Positions 10,210 through 19,375 of a stretch of DNA of 64,000 nucleotides are shown in pieces. Origin of the DNA: Methylohalobius crimeensis 10Ki (GTDB taxonomy: Bacteria > Pseudomonadota > Gammaproteobacteria > Methylococcales > Methylothermaceae); NCBI RefSeq assembly GCF_000421465.1, contig NZ_ATXB01000001.1, positions 1,178,001-1,242,000 of the forward strand. Reading direction: 5' to 3'. Position numbers and translations under genes: made by a program. The notes beneath the pieces were generated by a model. It did no database searches. It was not told where the DNA came from and saw only the letters and a program-made list of their open reading frames with translations. Position 1 is the stretch's first letter, and each line of letters starts with the position of its first letter.

Positions 10210-11448
10210 TTAGATATAAAAGTCCAGCTCTTCCTGTGCCTTGAGTAGATCACGCATACGATACGGGTCCTCGCCGAAAAAATAAACCAGGCCCCAATGG
10301 GTGCCGAAAGCGCTGCGTTTGGGGACTTTGTTCTGCATCGGCGATTGCAGTTCGTGGTACTCGAAGTAAGGATCGATTTCCGTCTCCTCGGGGATGCGCA
10401 GCTCGCTGATCACTCGCCGGCGCGGATAAACGCCGAAGCATCCGGCGTGGCCTTTGGCGTCCACCACCTCCCGCGGGAAGAACGCCTGGATTTCCTCTTC
10501 TGTGGTCTTGGGGTCGAACATCAGCACCAGCGCCTGGTATGCATTGAATCCGTAGGCTCGTTCGATGAGCTCGAAGGCGTTGAAGCCGGGCGGGCGATAG
10601 GCCACCTCCCCGAAATACATCTTGCCGTCACTGGTGACGAAGTATTCCGGGTGGATGAAACCGAAGTCGATGTCGAAGGTCTCGATGAGCTTCTCGATTT
10701 CCTCGGTGACCCGGGGGCGCCACTTCTCCAAGTCCGGTGTGGCGGGAACGAACACCGAATAACCCAGGGTGACGTATTCGGAAATATTGAGAAAATGGAT
10801 CTTGCGATCCTTGATGAAAGCTTCCACAGCGAATTCCCAACCGTCCAGGTGGCTTTCCATGAGGGCGGGAAATTCCTCCTCGGGGATATTGTCCACGTCG
10901 TCCGGGGTGCGGATCACCCGATGTCCCAAGCAGCCGGCCTTGTCGAAGGCCTTGAAGTGAATGGGGTCGTTGGGATCGCCGTCCAGTTTCAGTAAGGCCT
11001 GATTGACGCGTTTGAGGAAGTGGATGACGTCGCCCTTGTCGTGTGCCTCCTCGAAAATTCCCACGCGGATGCCACCGAGTTGGGCGCGGCGTTTCATCAA
11101 CGCCTTGTCGCGGAACAACATGGCCTGTCCCATCAAACGCGGATTATTGAGCAGTACCGAGTTGATCGCTCCCGCCCATTCCACCGTTTCTTCGTACAGG
11201 GGAATAGCCACATCCACGCCCTCTTCTTGCAGACGTTCGGCGATTTCCATTGAGCGATCGTTTAGACGTTCGAAGTTCCAAGAGATGAAAGGAATGCCGT
11301 GCTCTCTCGCGTATTCCTCGGCCCATTCCGGGGCGACGATAATGTAGCGGCGGTCGAAACGGTCGATGGCATCGATGGCGTTCAAGCTCCAGCCAAGAAT
11401 TGCGACATAACCTTTATCCGGATTCTTTTGGGTAATGCGATCAGTCAT
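10210..11448 (-). CDS. ATP-grasp domain ligase, substrate unknown
   Basis: 412 residues. It has the layout of carboxylate-amine ligases of the ATP-grasp fold: an N-terminal pre-ATP-grasp part (GYVAILGWSLNAIDAIDRFD), a middle part (FRDKALMKRRAQLGGIRVG, then HFKAFDKAGCLGHRVI and WEFAVEAFIKDRKI) and a metal-binding C-terminal part (IHPEYFVTSDGKMYFGEVAYRPPGF). The ATG at 11448 is chosen for its AAGGAG site six bases upstream; the frame extends 15 codons further. First gene of a unit with the papain-like protein and tsaD. The joined substrate is not deducible. Confidence 0.75.
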   Translation of the reverse strand: MTDRITQKNPDKGYVAILGWSLNAIDAIDRFDRRYIIVAPEWAEEYAREHGIPFISWNFERLNDRSMEIAERLQEEGVDVAIPLYEETVEWAGAINSVLLNNPRLMGQAMLFRDKALMKRRAQLGGIRVGIFEEAHDKGDVIHFLKRVNQALLKLDGDPNDPIHFKAFDKAGCLGHRVIRTPDDVDNIPEEEFPALMESHLDGWEFAVEAFIKDRKIHFLNISEYVTLGYSVFVPATPDLEKWRPRVTEEIEKLIETFDIDFGFIHPEYFVTSDGKMYFGEVAYRPPGFNAFELIERAYGFNAYQALVLMFDPKTTEEEIQAFFPREVVDAKGHAGCFGVYPRRRVISELRIPEETEIDPYFEYHELQSPMQNKVPKRSAFGTHWGLVYFFGEDPYRMRDLLKAQEELDFYI

Positions 11449-11889
11449 GAAACGCTCCTTATGAGTTCGCGAATAAGCTACTGCCTCTGACAATGCGAGT
11501 TGTTAAAGGGGATCGGCGTCGTATTATGCCCGGTAGGCAAGGGGCACACGGTATCATCCAAGCATTTCTCAGGGGGTGGAATGGGGAAGGCGGTAAAACA
11601 GATGGGGTTTCTGATGAAGAAGCAGGAAAAATTAAGGAATGATTTCGGATGGGCCCGTCGATGGGAACCGCCATGTGGTTGCCTGCAATGAATTCATTTT
11701 AAACAAATGAGAGAAGAAGTTGCAATTTTTGAGCGTAGAAGCGAAAAACATGAACTTATTCACACATCCTTTCAGTTGAAACAAGTTGGGGGACACAAGT
11801 TGGTTAAATTGAGGTGTTGGCCCGGAATCACTGCGGGGATTTGCTACCCTTCTTTTATGCCTGGAACAAGCAAGGAAGGCCATATCTTT
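11449..11889. other. Intergenic region between divergent ATP-grasp and mltF genes
   Basis: About 440 bases that must hold the promoters of both divergent units. A CATAAT hexamer lies on the minus strand near 11523-11528, without a good partner. A direct repeat of ACAAGTTGG occurs at about 11780 and 11795. The short open frames here lack ribosome sites and family features. Nothing else recognisable. Confidence 0.5.
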
Positions 11890-13257
11890 ATGTTTTTCAC
11901 TCGTTATCTTGTCGCTCTCCCGATTTTGTTGGCCCTTCTGGCCGCTTGCAACGAAAAGCTGGGGATCGATTTCGGCAGCCGGGATGTTGCCGCCATCAAG
12001 GAGTCCGGCAAACTTATCGTACTTACTCGCAATGCCCCGACCACCTGGTATATCGGCCGCGAAGGCGTGCCCGCCGGCCCGGAATACGAGATGGTCGAAG
12101 CGTTTGCCTCCCATCTCGGCGTGGAAGTGGCGTTTAAAGTCAAAGCCACGGTGCCGGAAATTCTCGAATCCCTGGAAAAAGGGGAAGGGGATCTGGCGGC
12201 GGCCGGTTTGACCATTCTCGATGAGCGCAGGAAGACATTCCGCTTCGGTCCCGCCTATCAGGAAGTGACCCAGCAGGTGGTCTGTCGCCGCGACAATGTG
12301 CAGCCGGAAAAGGTCAAAGAGTTGGTGGGGCTGAACATCGAAGTCTTGGCGGACAGTAGTTACAGCCATCGTCTGGCCGAACTCAAGCATACCGAATTTC
12401 CGGGGCTCGAATGGACCGAGACCCAAACCAAGACCACCGAGCAGCTGCTTCGGGACGTTTGGCGTCGGAAGCTGGACTGCACGGTGGCGGATTCCAACAT
12501 CGTGGATATCAATCGCCGTTATTTCCCGGAATTGATCGCGCCCATGAATCTATCGCGCTCGCAATCCTTGGGCTGGCTGATGTCCCGGCAAAGGGAGGAT
12601 CTGCAACAGGCGGTCAAAGACTGGTTCGAGAAATTTCGCGCCAGCGGTCGCCTGGCCGGCGTCCGGGAGCGCTATTACGGTTTTTTCGAAGTGTTCGATT
12701 ATACGGATATCAAAACCTACATCCGCCGAATCGATCAACGCTTTCCTAAATACCGACAGTACTTCAAGGAAGCGGCGGAAAAATATAGGGTCCCCTATCT
12801 GACACTGGCGGCGCAAGGCTATCAGGAATCGCACTGGAATCCCAGGGCCAAATCCCCCACCGGCGTTCGCGGCATCATGATGTTGACCCTCAATACGGCC
12901 CGATCCATGGGGGTGGAAGACCGCCTCGATCCTCGTCAGAGCATATTCGGCGGTGCCAAATACCTGGCCAAAATGATGAATCGCTTTTCTGAAAAGGTCG
13001 TGGAACCGGATTGTACCTGGCTGGCCCTGGCGGCTTACAACGTCGGCCGTGCCCATATGCACGATGCGCAATCCTTGGCCAGGACGCTCGGACTCAGTCC
13101 TTATCGGTGGAAGGACATGAAGCAAGTCCTCCCGCTTTTGGCGAAGAAGGAATATTACAAAAATTTGAAGTACGGTTACGCGCGCGGGACGGAACCGGTC
13201 CGTTATGTGCAACGCATTCGGGAATACCGGCACGTTTTGGAGAACGCGTTGAATTGA
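11890..13257 (+). CDS. mltF: Membrane-bound lytic murein transglycosylase F
   Basis: 455 residues. Lipoprotein: the signal peptide ends LLALLAAC, so the mature protein would be lipid-anchored. Residues 35-260 form a periplasmic substrate-binding (SBP_bac_3) domain; residues 285-440 form the SLT lytic transglycosylase domain with catalytic Glu in AAQGYQESHWNPRAKSPTGVRG and the downstream MMLTLNTA and AAYNVG motifs. This two-domain layout is MltF. The ATG at 11890 follows AAGGAAGG and begins the signal peptide; the frame is open further upstream. Confidence 0.92.
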   Translation: MFFTRYLVALPILLALLAACNEKLGIDFGSRDVAAIKESGKLIVLTRNAPTTWYIGREGVPAGPEYEMVEAFASHLGVEVAFKVKATVPEILESLEKGEGDLAAAGLTILDERRKTFRFGPAYQEVTQQVVCRRDNVQPEKVKELVGLNIEVLADSSYSHRLAELKHTEFPGLEWTETQTKTTEQLLRDVWRRKLDCTVADSNIVDINRRYFPELIAPMNLSRSQSLGWLMSRQREDLQQAVKDWFEKFRASGRLAGVRERYYGFFEVFDYTDIKTYIRRIDQRFPKYRQYFKEAAEKYRVPYLTLAAQGYQESHWNPRAKSPTGVRGIMMLTLNTARSMGVEDRLDPRQSIFGGAKYLAKMMNRFSEKVVEPDCTWLALAAYNVGRAHMHDAQSLARTLGLSPYRWKDMKQVLPLLAKKEYYKNLKYGYARGTEPVRYVQRIREYRHVLENALN

Positions 13258-13280
13258 TTCCTTGGTTCGTCACCCCCTTA

Positions 13281-13316
13281 CAGGCGGGTATCCGGCGGCG
13301 TTGGGATACCCGCTTG
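13281..13316. terminator. Bidirectional hairpin between mltF and aspartate kinase
   Basis: Perfect 10-base stem GCGGGTATCC (13284-13293) and GGATACCCGC (13304-13313), extendable by three pairs including one G-T, with a ten-base loop. It lies in the 87-base gap between convergent genes. The T-rich tail is weak, so it may work in either direction with modest efficiency. Confidence 0.65.
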
Positions 13317-13344
13317 TGAAAAGGCGTCGCGGAAAATCGGCCGG

Positions 13345-14712
13345 TTACACGCCCCCTTTGATCAACTGATCGTAAAGGATCTTCAAGGCGTCGTCCGCCA
13401 CCGCTTGACTCACCCCGATGTGGAAACAGATTTGGGAAGGGGCCTGATCGATCATCTCGATGGGAATATGGTTCCGGCTCAGGGCGAGCAGGGCGTCCAC
13501 GATCGGGTAGGAGTTGCCCTTGAGTCCCAGGCCCACCGGCGTGATGATGGCCAGGTTGTAGACCACGTCCATGTAGTCGGGTTTGAGCTTTTTCTCGATA
13601 TGACGGCGCAGATCGTTGATGTTGCCGGTGAGGTCGTCCTGATTCACCAGCACGGCGATATCGTCCTTATCGGTCGGGTAGTGGTAGGTGTTGATATTGA
13701 ATTCCTGGAAGATTTGGAGCAAGGAGGCGGTGAAGCCCACCTCTTCCCCCAGCATGTCCTTTTCCAGATAGATATACGCCATGTTTTCCAGCCGCGCGAT
13801 ACCGACAATGCCTTCTTCGGGCACCCGCTCGTTCAGAATGATGGTGCCGGGTTCTTGCGGACGGTTGGTGTTGCGGATGTGGATCGGGATTTTGCGCTCC
13901 TTGCAGCTCAACATGGCGTCCAGATGGAAGACGTTGAAGCCCTTGGAGGAGAGCAGGCGGATTTCCTTGAAGGTCAGCCGGGGGATGGCCCGGGCCTCGG
14001 GGATGAGGCTGGGATCCACCTCGAACACACCACTCACATCGGTCCAGTTCTCGTAGGTATCGGCGTCGATGGCGTAGGCGACTTCGCCGCCGGTAAGGTC
14101 CGAACCGCCGCGGGAAAACACCGCCACTTCGCCGGCCTGAGTGACCCCGTAGAAGCCGGGAATCACGGCGATGCCATCCTCGGAGGTGAGCTCGGCGATA
14201 TTGGCGTAGGCCTCGCTGAGCACCTTGGCGCCCAGATAATCGTCGCTGACCAGCAGACCGAAATCTTCCGGGAGGCGGGCCCGGGCGGTCATGCCGGAGT
14301 TTTGGAAATATTCGGCCACGATGCGGGCGTTGTAATGCTCGCCGCGGGAGGCGAGGAAAGCGATGCGGCGGTCTCCTTCCAGGGAGGTGGCCAAATCCTT
14401 TTTCAAGGACGCCAGGATATCTCCCGCATCCACCCCCAATTCGGAGGCGATTCGGGTGAATTTTTCCAATACGGCTTTCTTGCTCTCATTGGGAGTGATG
14501 GACAGGCGCTGATCGCGGAAGTGCGCGCCGGAAGTGGCGATATTGATCAGGTGGTCGGTGACTTTCTGTTCGTCGGAGCGGCTGCGACCCGGTGCGGAGA
14601 CCACCACATACCGGCGCCGCTTGTCCGCTTGGACGATTTGTTTGACTTTTTCTATTTGGCCGGCGCTCGCAACCGAGCTCCCGCCGAATTTGCACACAAA
14701 AGCATCTGACAT
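13345..14712 (-). CDS. Aspartate kinase
   Basis: 455 residues. Phosphorylates aspartate at the entry to lysine, threonine and methionine synthesis. N-terminal kinase motif CKFGGSSVASAGQI, the GGSDLTGG nucleotide-binding region and a C-terminal pair of ACT regulatory domains (about 300-455) are visible. It is monofunctional, with no homoserine dehydrogenase. The length and the Lys-Phe-Gly-Gly-Ser-Ser form match lysC-type enzymes; which amino acid inhibits it is not readable. Confidence 0.92.
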   Translation of the reverse strand: MSDAFVCKFGGSSVASAGQIEKVKQIVQADKRRRYVVVSAPGRSRSDEQKVTDHLINIATSGAHFRDQRLSITPNESKKAVLEKFTRIASELGVDAGDILASLKKDLATSLEGDRRIAFLASRGEHYNARIVAEYFQNSGMTARARLPEDFGLLVSDDYLGAKVLSEAYANIAELTSEDGIAVIPGFYGVTQAGEVAVFSRGGSDLTGGEVAYAIDADTYENWTDVSGVFEVDPSLIPEARAIPRLTFKEIRLLSSKGFNVFHLDAMLSCKERKIPIHIRNTNRPQEPGTIILNERVPEEGIVGIARLENMAYIYLEKDMLGEEVGFTASLLQIFQEFNINTYHYPTDKDDIAVLVNQDDLTGNINDLRRHIEKKLKPDYMDVVYNLAIITPVGLGLKGNSYPIVDALLALSRNHIPIEMIDQAPSQICFHIGVSQAVADDALKILYDQLIKGGV

Positions 14713-14767
14713 ATAAAAAGATTTTATTATCTATGAAGTAGAGTATCAGTATAACAAAACCAAAGCT

Positions 14768-14776
14768 TGTTATAAT
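14768..14776 (+). promoter_or_regulatory. Extended -10 promoter element for argC
   Basis: TGTTATAAT: a consensus TATAAT (14771-14776) preceded by TG with one spacer base, the extended -10 form, 30 bases before the argC ATG. No good -35 is seen, as usual for extended -10 promoters. Confidence 0.6.
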
Positions 14777-14806
14777 TCCAGGATTTAGTTTGTCTTGGGA
14801 GATGTA

Positions 14807-15835
14807 ATGATCAAAGCGGCAATTGTCGGCGGAACCGGTTACACGGGAGTGGAGTTATTGCGCCTTCTGGCCCGCCATCCCGAAGTGGCGATCACTTCGG
14901 TCACCTCTCGGAGCGATGCCGGTAAAACGGTGGGGGAGGTCTACCCCAGTTTGCGCGGTGCGGTGGACGCGGTTTTCGAAGCACCGGAAGTGGACGCTTT
15001 GGCCGCGTGTGACGTGGTTTTCTTCGCCACTCCCAACGGTGTCGCCATGCAATCGGCCAAAGAATTGCTCGCCCGGGGGCGAACGGTGATCGATCTCTCG
15101 GCCGATTTCCGTCTGCGCGACGCCGGGGTGTGGCAGCAGTGGTACGGTCAACCTCATGCCTGTCCGGAATTGCTTCCGGAGGCGGTGTACGGATTGCCGG
15201 AAGTCAACCGCGAACAGATTCGCAAAGCACGCCTGGTGGCGTGTCCCGGATGCTATCCCACCGCGGTCCAATTGGGATACGGACCGCTGGTCGCAAAAGG
15301 CATCGTGGATACGGATCATCTCATCGCCGACTGCAAATCCGGGGTTTCCGGTGCCGGCCGCCAAGCCCGGGTCGCCACCTTGATGGCCGAGACCGGAGAG
15401 AGCTTCAAAGCCTATGGCGTGCCCGGCCACCGCCATCATCCGGAAATCGGGCAGGGGCTCCGGGCGCTGACCGGAAAATCCGTCGGGCTGACTTTCGTCC
15501 CCCACATGATTCCCATGATCCGCGGCATCCACGCCACCCTTTACGGACGCTTGCTGGAAGACATCGACTTGCAGGCGTTCTACGAAACCCATTACGCCGA
15601 CGAACCTTTCGTGGATGTGTTGCCCGCAGGCGCCCATCCCGATACCGGCGACGTGCGTGGCGCCAACCGGTGCCAGATCGCGGTCCATCGTCCCGGCGGC
15701 GGAGAGACGGTGGTGGTGCTCGCGGTGATCGACAACCTGGTCAAAGGCGCGGCGGGGCAGGCGGTTCAAAACATGAACCTGGTGTTCGGCTTGCCGGAAA
15801 TCACGGGCTTGGAAACGATCGCGCTCTATCCTTAG
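14807..15835 (+). CDS. argC: N-acetyl-gamma-glutamyl-phosphate reductase
   Basis: 342 residues. NADPH-dependent reduction of N-acetylglutamyl phosphate in arginine synthesis. N-terminal [23 protein letters not shown], the catalytic cysteine in [13 protein letters not shown] (near residue 149) and HHPEIGQ are all in place. The ATG at 14807 follows GGGAGATGTA and begins the Rossmann strand directly; a TTG 12 bases upstream is also in frame but less likely. Confidence 0.96.
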   Translation: MIKAAIVGGTGYTGVELLRLLARHPEVAITSVTSRSDAGKTVGEVYPSLRGAVDAVFEAPEVDALAACDVVFFATPNGVAMQSAKELLARGRTVIDLSADFRLRDAGVWQQWYGQPHACPELLPEAVYGLPEVNREQIRKARLVACPGCYPTAVQLGYGPLVAKGIVDTDHLIADCKSGVSGAGRQARVATLMAETGESFKAYGVPGHRHHPEIGQGLRALTGKSVGLTFVPHMIPMIRGIHATLYGRLLEDIDLQAFYETHYADEPFVDVLPAGAHPDTGDVRGANRCQIAVHRPGGGETVVVLAVIDNLVKGAAGQAVQNMNLVFGLPEITGLETIALYP

Positions 15836-15955
15836 CCCTGAGTGCGGCTGCCGATCGCTCGATTCAGCGCAATCTTCCGCTGCCCGATCGACCTGCGCCC
15901 CATGCGTCCGCCATCCCGTCGGGAGCGGGAGTCGGTATTTCCCGGTGTCGTCAAG

Positions 15956-16507
15956 TCAGCTATTTTTTTCGCCGATGCGCGTAGGAATGCCGTCGATGCT
16001 CACTGTGTTCTTTTCCTCCCAGTAGCGTTTCAAGCCTTCCTCGCCTTTTTTGGCGGCCCAGTCGGAGAGTAATTCCCGATCTCCGCTATAAGAGAAATAA
16101 GGGACGCCCATTCCGCAAGAAGTTTGCACCAGGTCGATTGCGACATCGAAAATTTGCCGGGCGCCGGGCAGTGGATTGAACAAGGGGAAGAGGCGCTTCC
16201 AATCGGGGTCGTTTTTATGCACCACCTTCGCCGAGCCGTACAGCCGAAGAATTAACGGCTTGCCCTCGAAAGCGCAGAACATAAGGGTCATGCGCGGATC
16301 TTGCTGGACATGAGCGGCCGTTTCGTTGCCGCTACCGGTCACGTTCAGCCAGGCGACACGGGACTTGCTCAGCACTCTCAACGAGTCCATGCCCTTTGGC
16401 GAAACGTTTACCCGACTGTCCTCGGTAGCCGTCCCGACAAAGAAAATTTTCTGCCGGGAAATGAACTGGATATGTTTCTCGGAAAGTGCGTTGAATGTTT
16501 GGCCCAT
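15956..16507 (-). CDS. Pyridoxamine 5'-phosphate oxidase-like flavin-binding protein
   Basis: 183 residues. A split-barrel protein of the PNPOx-like family: residues 15-130 hold FFVGTATEDSRVNVSPKGMDSL, LNVTGSGNETAAHV and LMFCAFEGKPLILRLYGSAKVV. The family binds FMN, F420 or haem; true PdxH motifs for pyridoxal phosphate synthesis are not obvious, so the function is unknown. It marks the last ordinary gene before the accessory zone on this side. Confidence 0.75.
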   Translation of the reverse strand: MGQTFNALSEKHIQFISRQKIFFVGTATEDSRVNVSPKGMDSLRVLSKSRVAWLNVTGSGNETAAHVQQDPRMTLMFCAFEGKPLILRLYGSAKVVHKNDPDWKRLFPLFNPLPGARQIFDVAIDLVQTSCGMGVPYFSYSGDRELLSDWAAKKGEEGLKRYWEEKNTVSIDGIPTRIGEKNS

Positions 16508-16529
16508 GGGGATTCCATAATGCTGAAAG

Positions 16530-16838
16530 CTATTTCAAGTGAAGACGTCTGCATATATCAATGATTTCTGATGCAATATCAGGATTATCGACACCTCGTA
16601 AATGGCGGACAGCACATGAGTAGTATTCTCTCTTCTCCGTCGATATGCGTAATCGTTTCTTTTGGGTTTCTCTGCACATTTCCCTGACCAGAGAAATAGA
16701 CTCGTTAGTTTTCATTTCCGGCAGATTGTTGAGCAGACACAAATCTTCTTGTGTATTGTCCAAAAGGGGACCTGCTGTAACAGGATTAACATACCAAGCC
16801 GAAATTAATGTTGCGATTATGAAACATAATACTTTCAT
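16530..16838 (-). CDS. Small secreted cysteine-containing protein
   Basis: 102 residues. Signal peptide (MKVLCFIIATLISAWYVNPVTA). The mature part has four cysteines, the last two in YYSCAVRHLRGVDNPDIASEIIDICRR, which resembles small four-cysteine proteins of the VF_A0006 type found next to mobile DNA. Role unknown. A+T-rich relative to the core genes. It lies between the PNPOx-like gene and the RAYT element. Confidence 0.5.
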   Translation of the reverse strand: MKVLCFIIATLISAWYVNPVTAGPLLDNTQEDLCLLNNLPEMKTNESISLVREMCRETQKKRLRISTEKREYYSCAVRHLRGVDNPDIASEIIDICRRLHLK

Positions 16839-16933
16839 AACAAAAGCCAGCTGTAATACTCAGTTTGAAGAGGTATGTTTCCAATTATGCCCAATTATCA
16901 ATTTTAAATAAAAAAATTATGGGATCTTAGAAC

Positions 16934-16952
16934 GGGGTCAGTTCTAACATTC
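16934..16952. repeat. Inverted repeat, distal end of the RAYT unit
   Basis: GGGGTCAGTTCTAACATTC, the exact reverse complement of 17839-17857. It lies six bases from the 3' end of the RAYT-type transposase gene, so the two copies bracket the gene as terminal repeats. Confidence 0.8.
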
Positions 16953-16957
16953 AAACA

Positions 16958-17806
16958 TTAATCCCGGTTATTCAGCTCAAATCGCCGCACCGCACGGCTC
17001 ACCGTCATATAATGCACCCCGAAATACGCACCGATTTCAGCCATGGTGTAAGCGCCGGACAGATAGGCCCGGGCCATCGCCTCATGTCTGTTCCGATAGC
17101 GTTTTCGATAGTCGTCCAGGGAAAGGGCGACGGCGCGCCGCTGCGCCTTGGGAACTTCCCGGAGTGCTTCCGGCGTTTTGTCTTGCCGGTGCCGTGCCAC
17201 GAATCCATCATCCCCCAGCAACAATTGATGTCGGGTCTGGTCCAGTGGGCTGGACAGCCCCTGGCCTTCCATGACGAATCGGCGGTAGGCTTCGATTGCG
17301 CTTTTCCGTTTCTTGCCAAACTGGCCGAGGAGTCCATCCCTATCCAGCCACGCCGGCGCCTTCGCTTCGCCGATCATCGACCGATGGCTGCTCCAGGGCC
17401 AATCTTCCGGTTGTTCCACCAGATGGGCTCTGAGCGGATTCAACACGACATAGCGGGCCAGTTCCAGCAAGTAAGTTTCCTTCTGCACCAGGATTGCCTG
17501 GTAACGCCCTTGAAATAGATGACCCACCAGGCCGTGGCGACGATTAAAACGCTGCGTATAGACGCCGTTCAACTGCCGCATGCCTTTGGACAGGTGTCCA
17601 TCGACCGTTTCCACCACCAAGTGATAGTGGTTGGTCATCTGGCAATACGCATGCACTACCCAGTTGAAGCGGGCGCAGACATGGCCCAGGATTTCCAGCC
17701 ATGCCAGCCTGTCCTCATCGTCCAGATAGATGTCCTCGCGCCGGTCTCCTCTCGAGGTCACATGGTAGACGGCACCCGCAAATTCCAATCGTAAAGGTCT
17801 AGCCAT
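16958..17806 (-). CDS. REP-associated tyrosine transposase (RAYT), Y1 family
   Basis: 282 residues. N-terminal Y1 (IS200-like) domain: ARPLRLEFAGAVYHVTSRGDRRE, the histidine pair in MTNHYHLVVET, and a catalytic Tyr region GRYQAILVQKETYLLELARYVVLNPLRA. A C-terminal helix-turn-helix (TMAEIGAYFGVHYMTVSRAVRRFE) follows. These enzymes cut short palindromic REP elements. The ATG at 17806 begins the usual MARPLR start; a longer frame runs into the flanking repeats. Flanked by a perfect 19-base inverted repeat. Confidence 0.9.
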   Translation of the reverse strand: MARPLRLEFAGAVYHVTSRGDRREDIYLDDEDRLAWLEILGHVCARFNWVVHAYCQMTNHYHLVVETVDGHLSKGMRQLNGVYTQRFNRRHGLVGHLFQGRYQAILVQKETYLLELARYVVLNPLRAHLVEQPEDWPWSSHRSMIGEAKAPAWLDRDGLLGQFGKKRKSAIEAYRRFVMEGQGLSSPLDQTRHQLLLGDDGFVARHRQDKTPEALREVPKAQRRAVALSLDDYRKRYRNRHEAMARAYLSGAYTMAEIGAYFGVHYMTVSRAVRRFELNNRD

Positions 17807-17819
17807 GAAGCGAGTATAG

Positions 17820-17896
17820 CGCAGAATATTGAATGTCGGAATGTTAGAACTGACCCCTATGTCGCAGAATATTGAATGTCGGAATGTTAGAACTGA
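17820..17896. repeat. Two tandem 34-base REP-like units
   Basis: The same 34 bases (starting CGCAGAATATTGAATG and ending TTAGAACTGA) occur at 17820-17853 and 17863-17896. The first contains the inverted-repeat copy 17839-17857. The second ends exactly where IS110 begins, and the missing continuation (CCCCTATGTCG) is found on the far side of IS110 at 19389. Confidence 0.8.
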
Positions 17897-17918
17897 ACAT
17901 CCCGCTGGTATTTTCAAG

Positions 17919-19139
17919 CTATTTCGAGCTAGTTTTCTCTGGTGAAGCTATCCTGAGCTCATACGCCCTTCCCTGTTTGAGCATTCGAAATAGCACGCGG
18001 CACAGATGGCGCCCCAACGCACGGATAGCCTGATTATGGCTCTTACCCTGGGCGCGCTTTTTCTCATAGAAGCGCTGTGATTCAGGAACCTGCTTTCGGT
18101 GCCGATCGACACCCACCAGCATCGCCGCTTTTGCGCGCGTATTCACATGCTTTGGGTTCTTCGAGCCGCGCTGATTTCCTGAGCTGTTGTCGAGGTTCGC
18201 CATGCCCACGTAGACCGCAAGACTACCTTCTTTGGCGAAGCGCTCGATGGTACCGAGTTCACCGGCCAGCTCCGACGCACATACGGTCGCAAAGCCGGGT
18301 ATGGTATCGACCAGCTGTGCAATCTCTGACTGGCCCATGAGTTCTTCACAGCGGACTTCAAGCGCCTTTATCTTCTGTCTCAGGTCCAGTATTCGACGGG
18401 CATCTTCAACAATCATCGGGCCGACCCACTCAACATCGTGGCTGAAGCTCGCAGCCTTCTGCCAACCGCCTATCACCTCGACGTATGTGCGTCCGATGCC
18501 TTTGATCGAAAGCACCGTCTTCCGACGGATACGGGCAAGCTTACGAAGGTCGTCACTATAGGTGATAAAGTTCAAAAACCAGAGGTTTTCCGCATCCTTG
18601 GTGATTGCCAGCAATCCGGGGCAAACCGCCTGCAAATCAGCCTGCATGCGGCTCAGAAGGCGACTTTTCTCATTAACCAGCGAACGGCGCCGGCGGGTCA
18701 GACGCTTCAGTTTTTCGTTCTCAACCGGCGTTGCTGAGACCTCCTGGAGCACCCCTTTGGCCGATGGGAGATAGTCCCGCAGCTGGAACAGCTCGAGGCC
18801 TTTCCGTGCATCGATTCGGTCTGTTTTAGCCGCCGCCGGGAAAATCTCCTTGAAGCGGGCAAGCTTCAGATTATTGATATTGAAAAGGCGATAACCATGG
18901 GAGCGCACGAGGGTGTCCAACGGGCGAGCCCAGCCGTTATACCCTTCCATGGCCACCGAGACCTCACCCCCATAGCGATGGTGGTGGTGTTCGATTCGCT
19001 CGAAGAAAAGCTCGAAGCCTTCCGGCCGGTGGGGCAGGTCGAATTCGTCCAGCACTTCTCCACAGGGCAGGCCGATCGCTACACTGTGACTGTGACAGCC
19101 CACATCAATGCTGACGCGAATGTCGGAGGTTGTTGTCAT
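17919..19139 (-). CDS. IS110-family transposase (DEDD recombinase)
   Basis: 406 residues. N-terminal RuvC-like DEDD domain: first Asp in VSIDVGCHSH, Glu in VAMEGYNGWA, then the paired acids in KTDRIDARKG. A coiled-coil middle part is followed by the transposase_20 domain (TIPGFATVCASELAGELG, YVGMANLDNSSGNQRGSK) that carries the catalytic serine. Family members are guided by a bridge RNA from their own noncoding end. Full length, no frameshift. Confidence 0.92.
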   Translation of the reverse strand: MTTTSDIRVSIDVGCHSHSVAIGLPCGEVLDEFDLPHRPEGFELFFERIEHHHHRYGGEVSVAMEGYNGWARPLDTLVRSHGYRLFNINNLKLARFKEIFPAAAKTDRIDARKGLELFQLRDYLPSAKGVLQEVSATPVENEKLKRLTRRRRSLVNEKSRLLSRMQADLQAVCPGLLAITKDAENLWFLNFITYSDDLRKLARIRRKTVLSIKGIGRTYVEVIGGWQKAASFSHDVEWVGPMIVEDARRILDLRQKIKALEVRCEELMGQSEIAQLVDTIPGFATVCASELAGELGTIERFAKEGSLAVYVGMANLDNSSGNQRGSKNPKHVNTRAKAAMLVGVDRHRKQVPESQRFYEKKRAQGKSHNQAIRALGRHLCRVLFRMLKQGRAYELRIASPEKTSSK

Positions 19140-19341
19140 TGTTGGTGTCTCCGTAAGTCAGAACCAGTAGAAGAAAATCATCCGCCGGTCTCGTCTACTT
19201 ACAGAGCCACATCAGAGAGCTGATCGGCACCATCCCGTTCGACCCACCGGATGATGCAGGGTGGCGGGGGCGGCATTTCAGGTTCGAGTGAGCCGAAACC
19301 GGCCACCGACCCCAGGAGCCACACCCCCGCCGAAGTCAATC
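19140..19341 (-). ncRNA. Candidate IS110 bridge RNA
   Basis: The noncoding end of the element upstream of the transposase. On the minus strand a long hairpin forms with arms at 19324-19331 and 19263-19270 (GGCGGGGG with CCCCCGCC), enclosing a smaller GCCG-AAAC-CGGC hairpin. A sigma70-like promoter lies just upstream (19348-19375). IS621, an IS110 element, makes its bridge RNA from this position. The existence and ends of the RNA here are inferred, not shown. Confidence 0.5.
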
Positions 19342-19347
19342 TTACCT

Positions 19348-19375
19348 ATTATGCGGGGGCTCCGCTAACCTGCAA
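19348..19375 (-). promoter_or_regulatory. Predicted promoter for the IS110 noncoding RNA
   Basis: On the minus strand TTGCAG (19375-19370), 16 bases, then CATAAT (19353-19348), close to sigma70 consensus. It points into the hairpin-rich region and the transposase. Confidence 0.5.

Noticed and set aside
8213-11448. Firm call of a ribosomal peptide (RiPP) cluster
   Set aside because: No precursor peptide or transporter was found beside the ATP-grasp and papain-like genes.
11500-11706. Short open frames between the ATP-grasp and mltF genes
   Set aside because: No ribosome site, odd composition and no domain; kept as intergenic.
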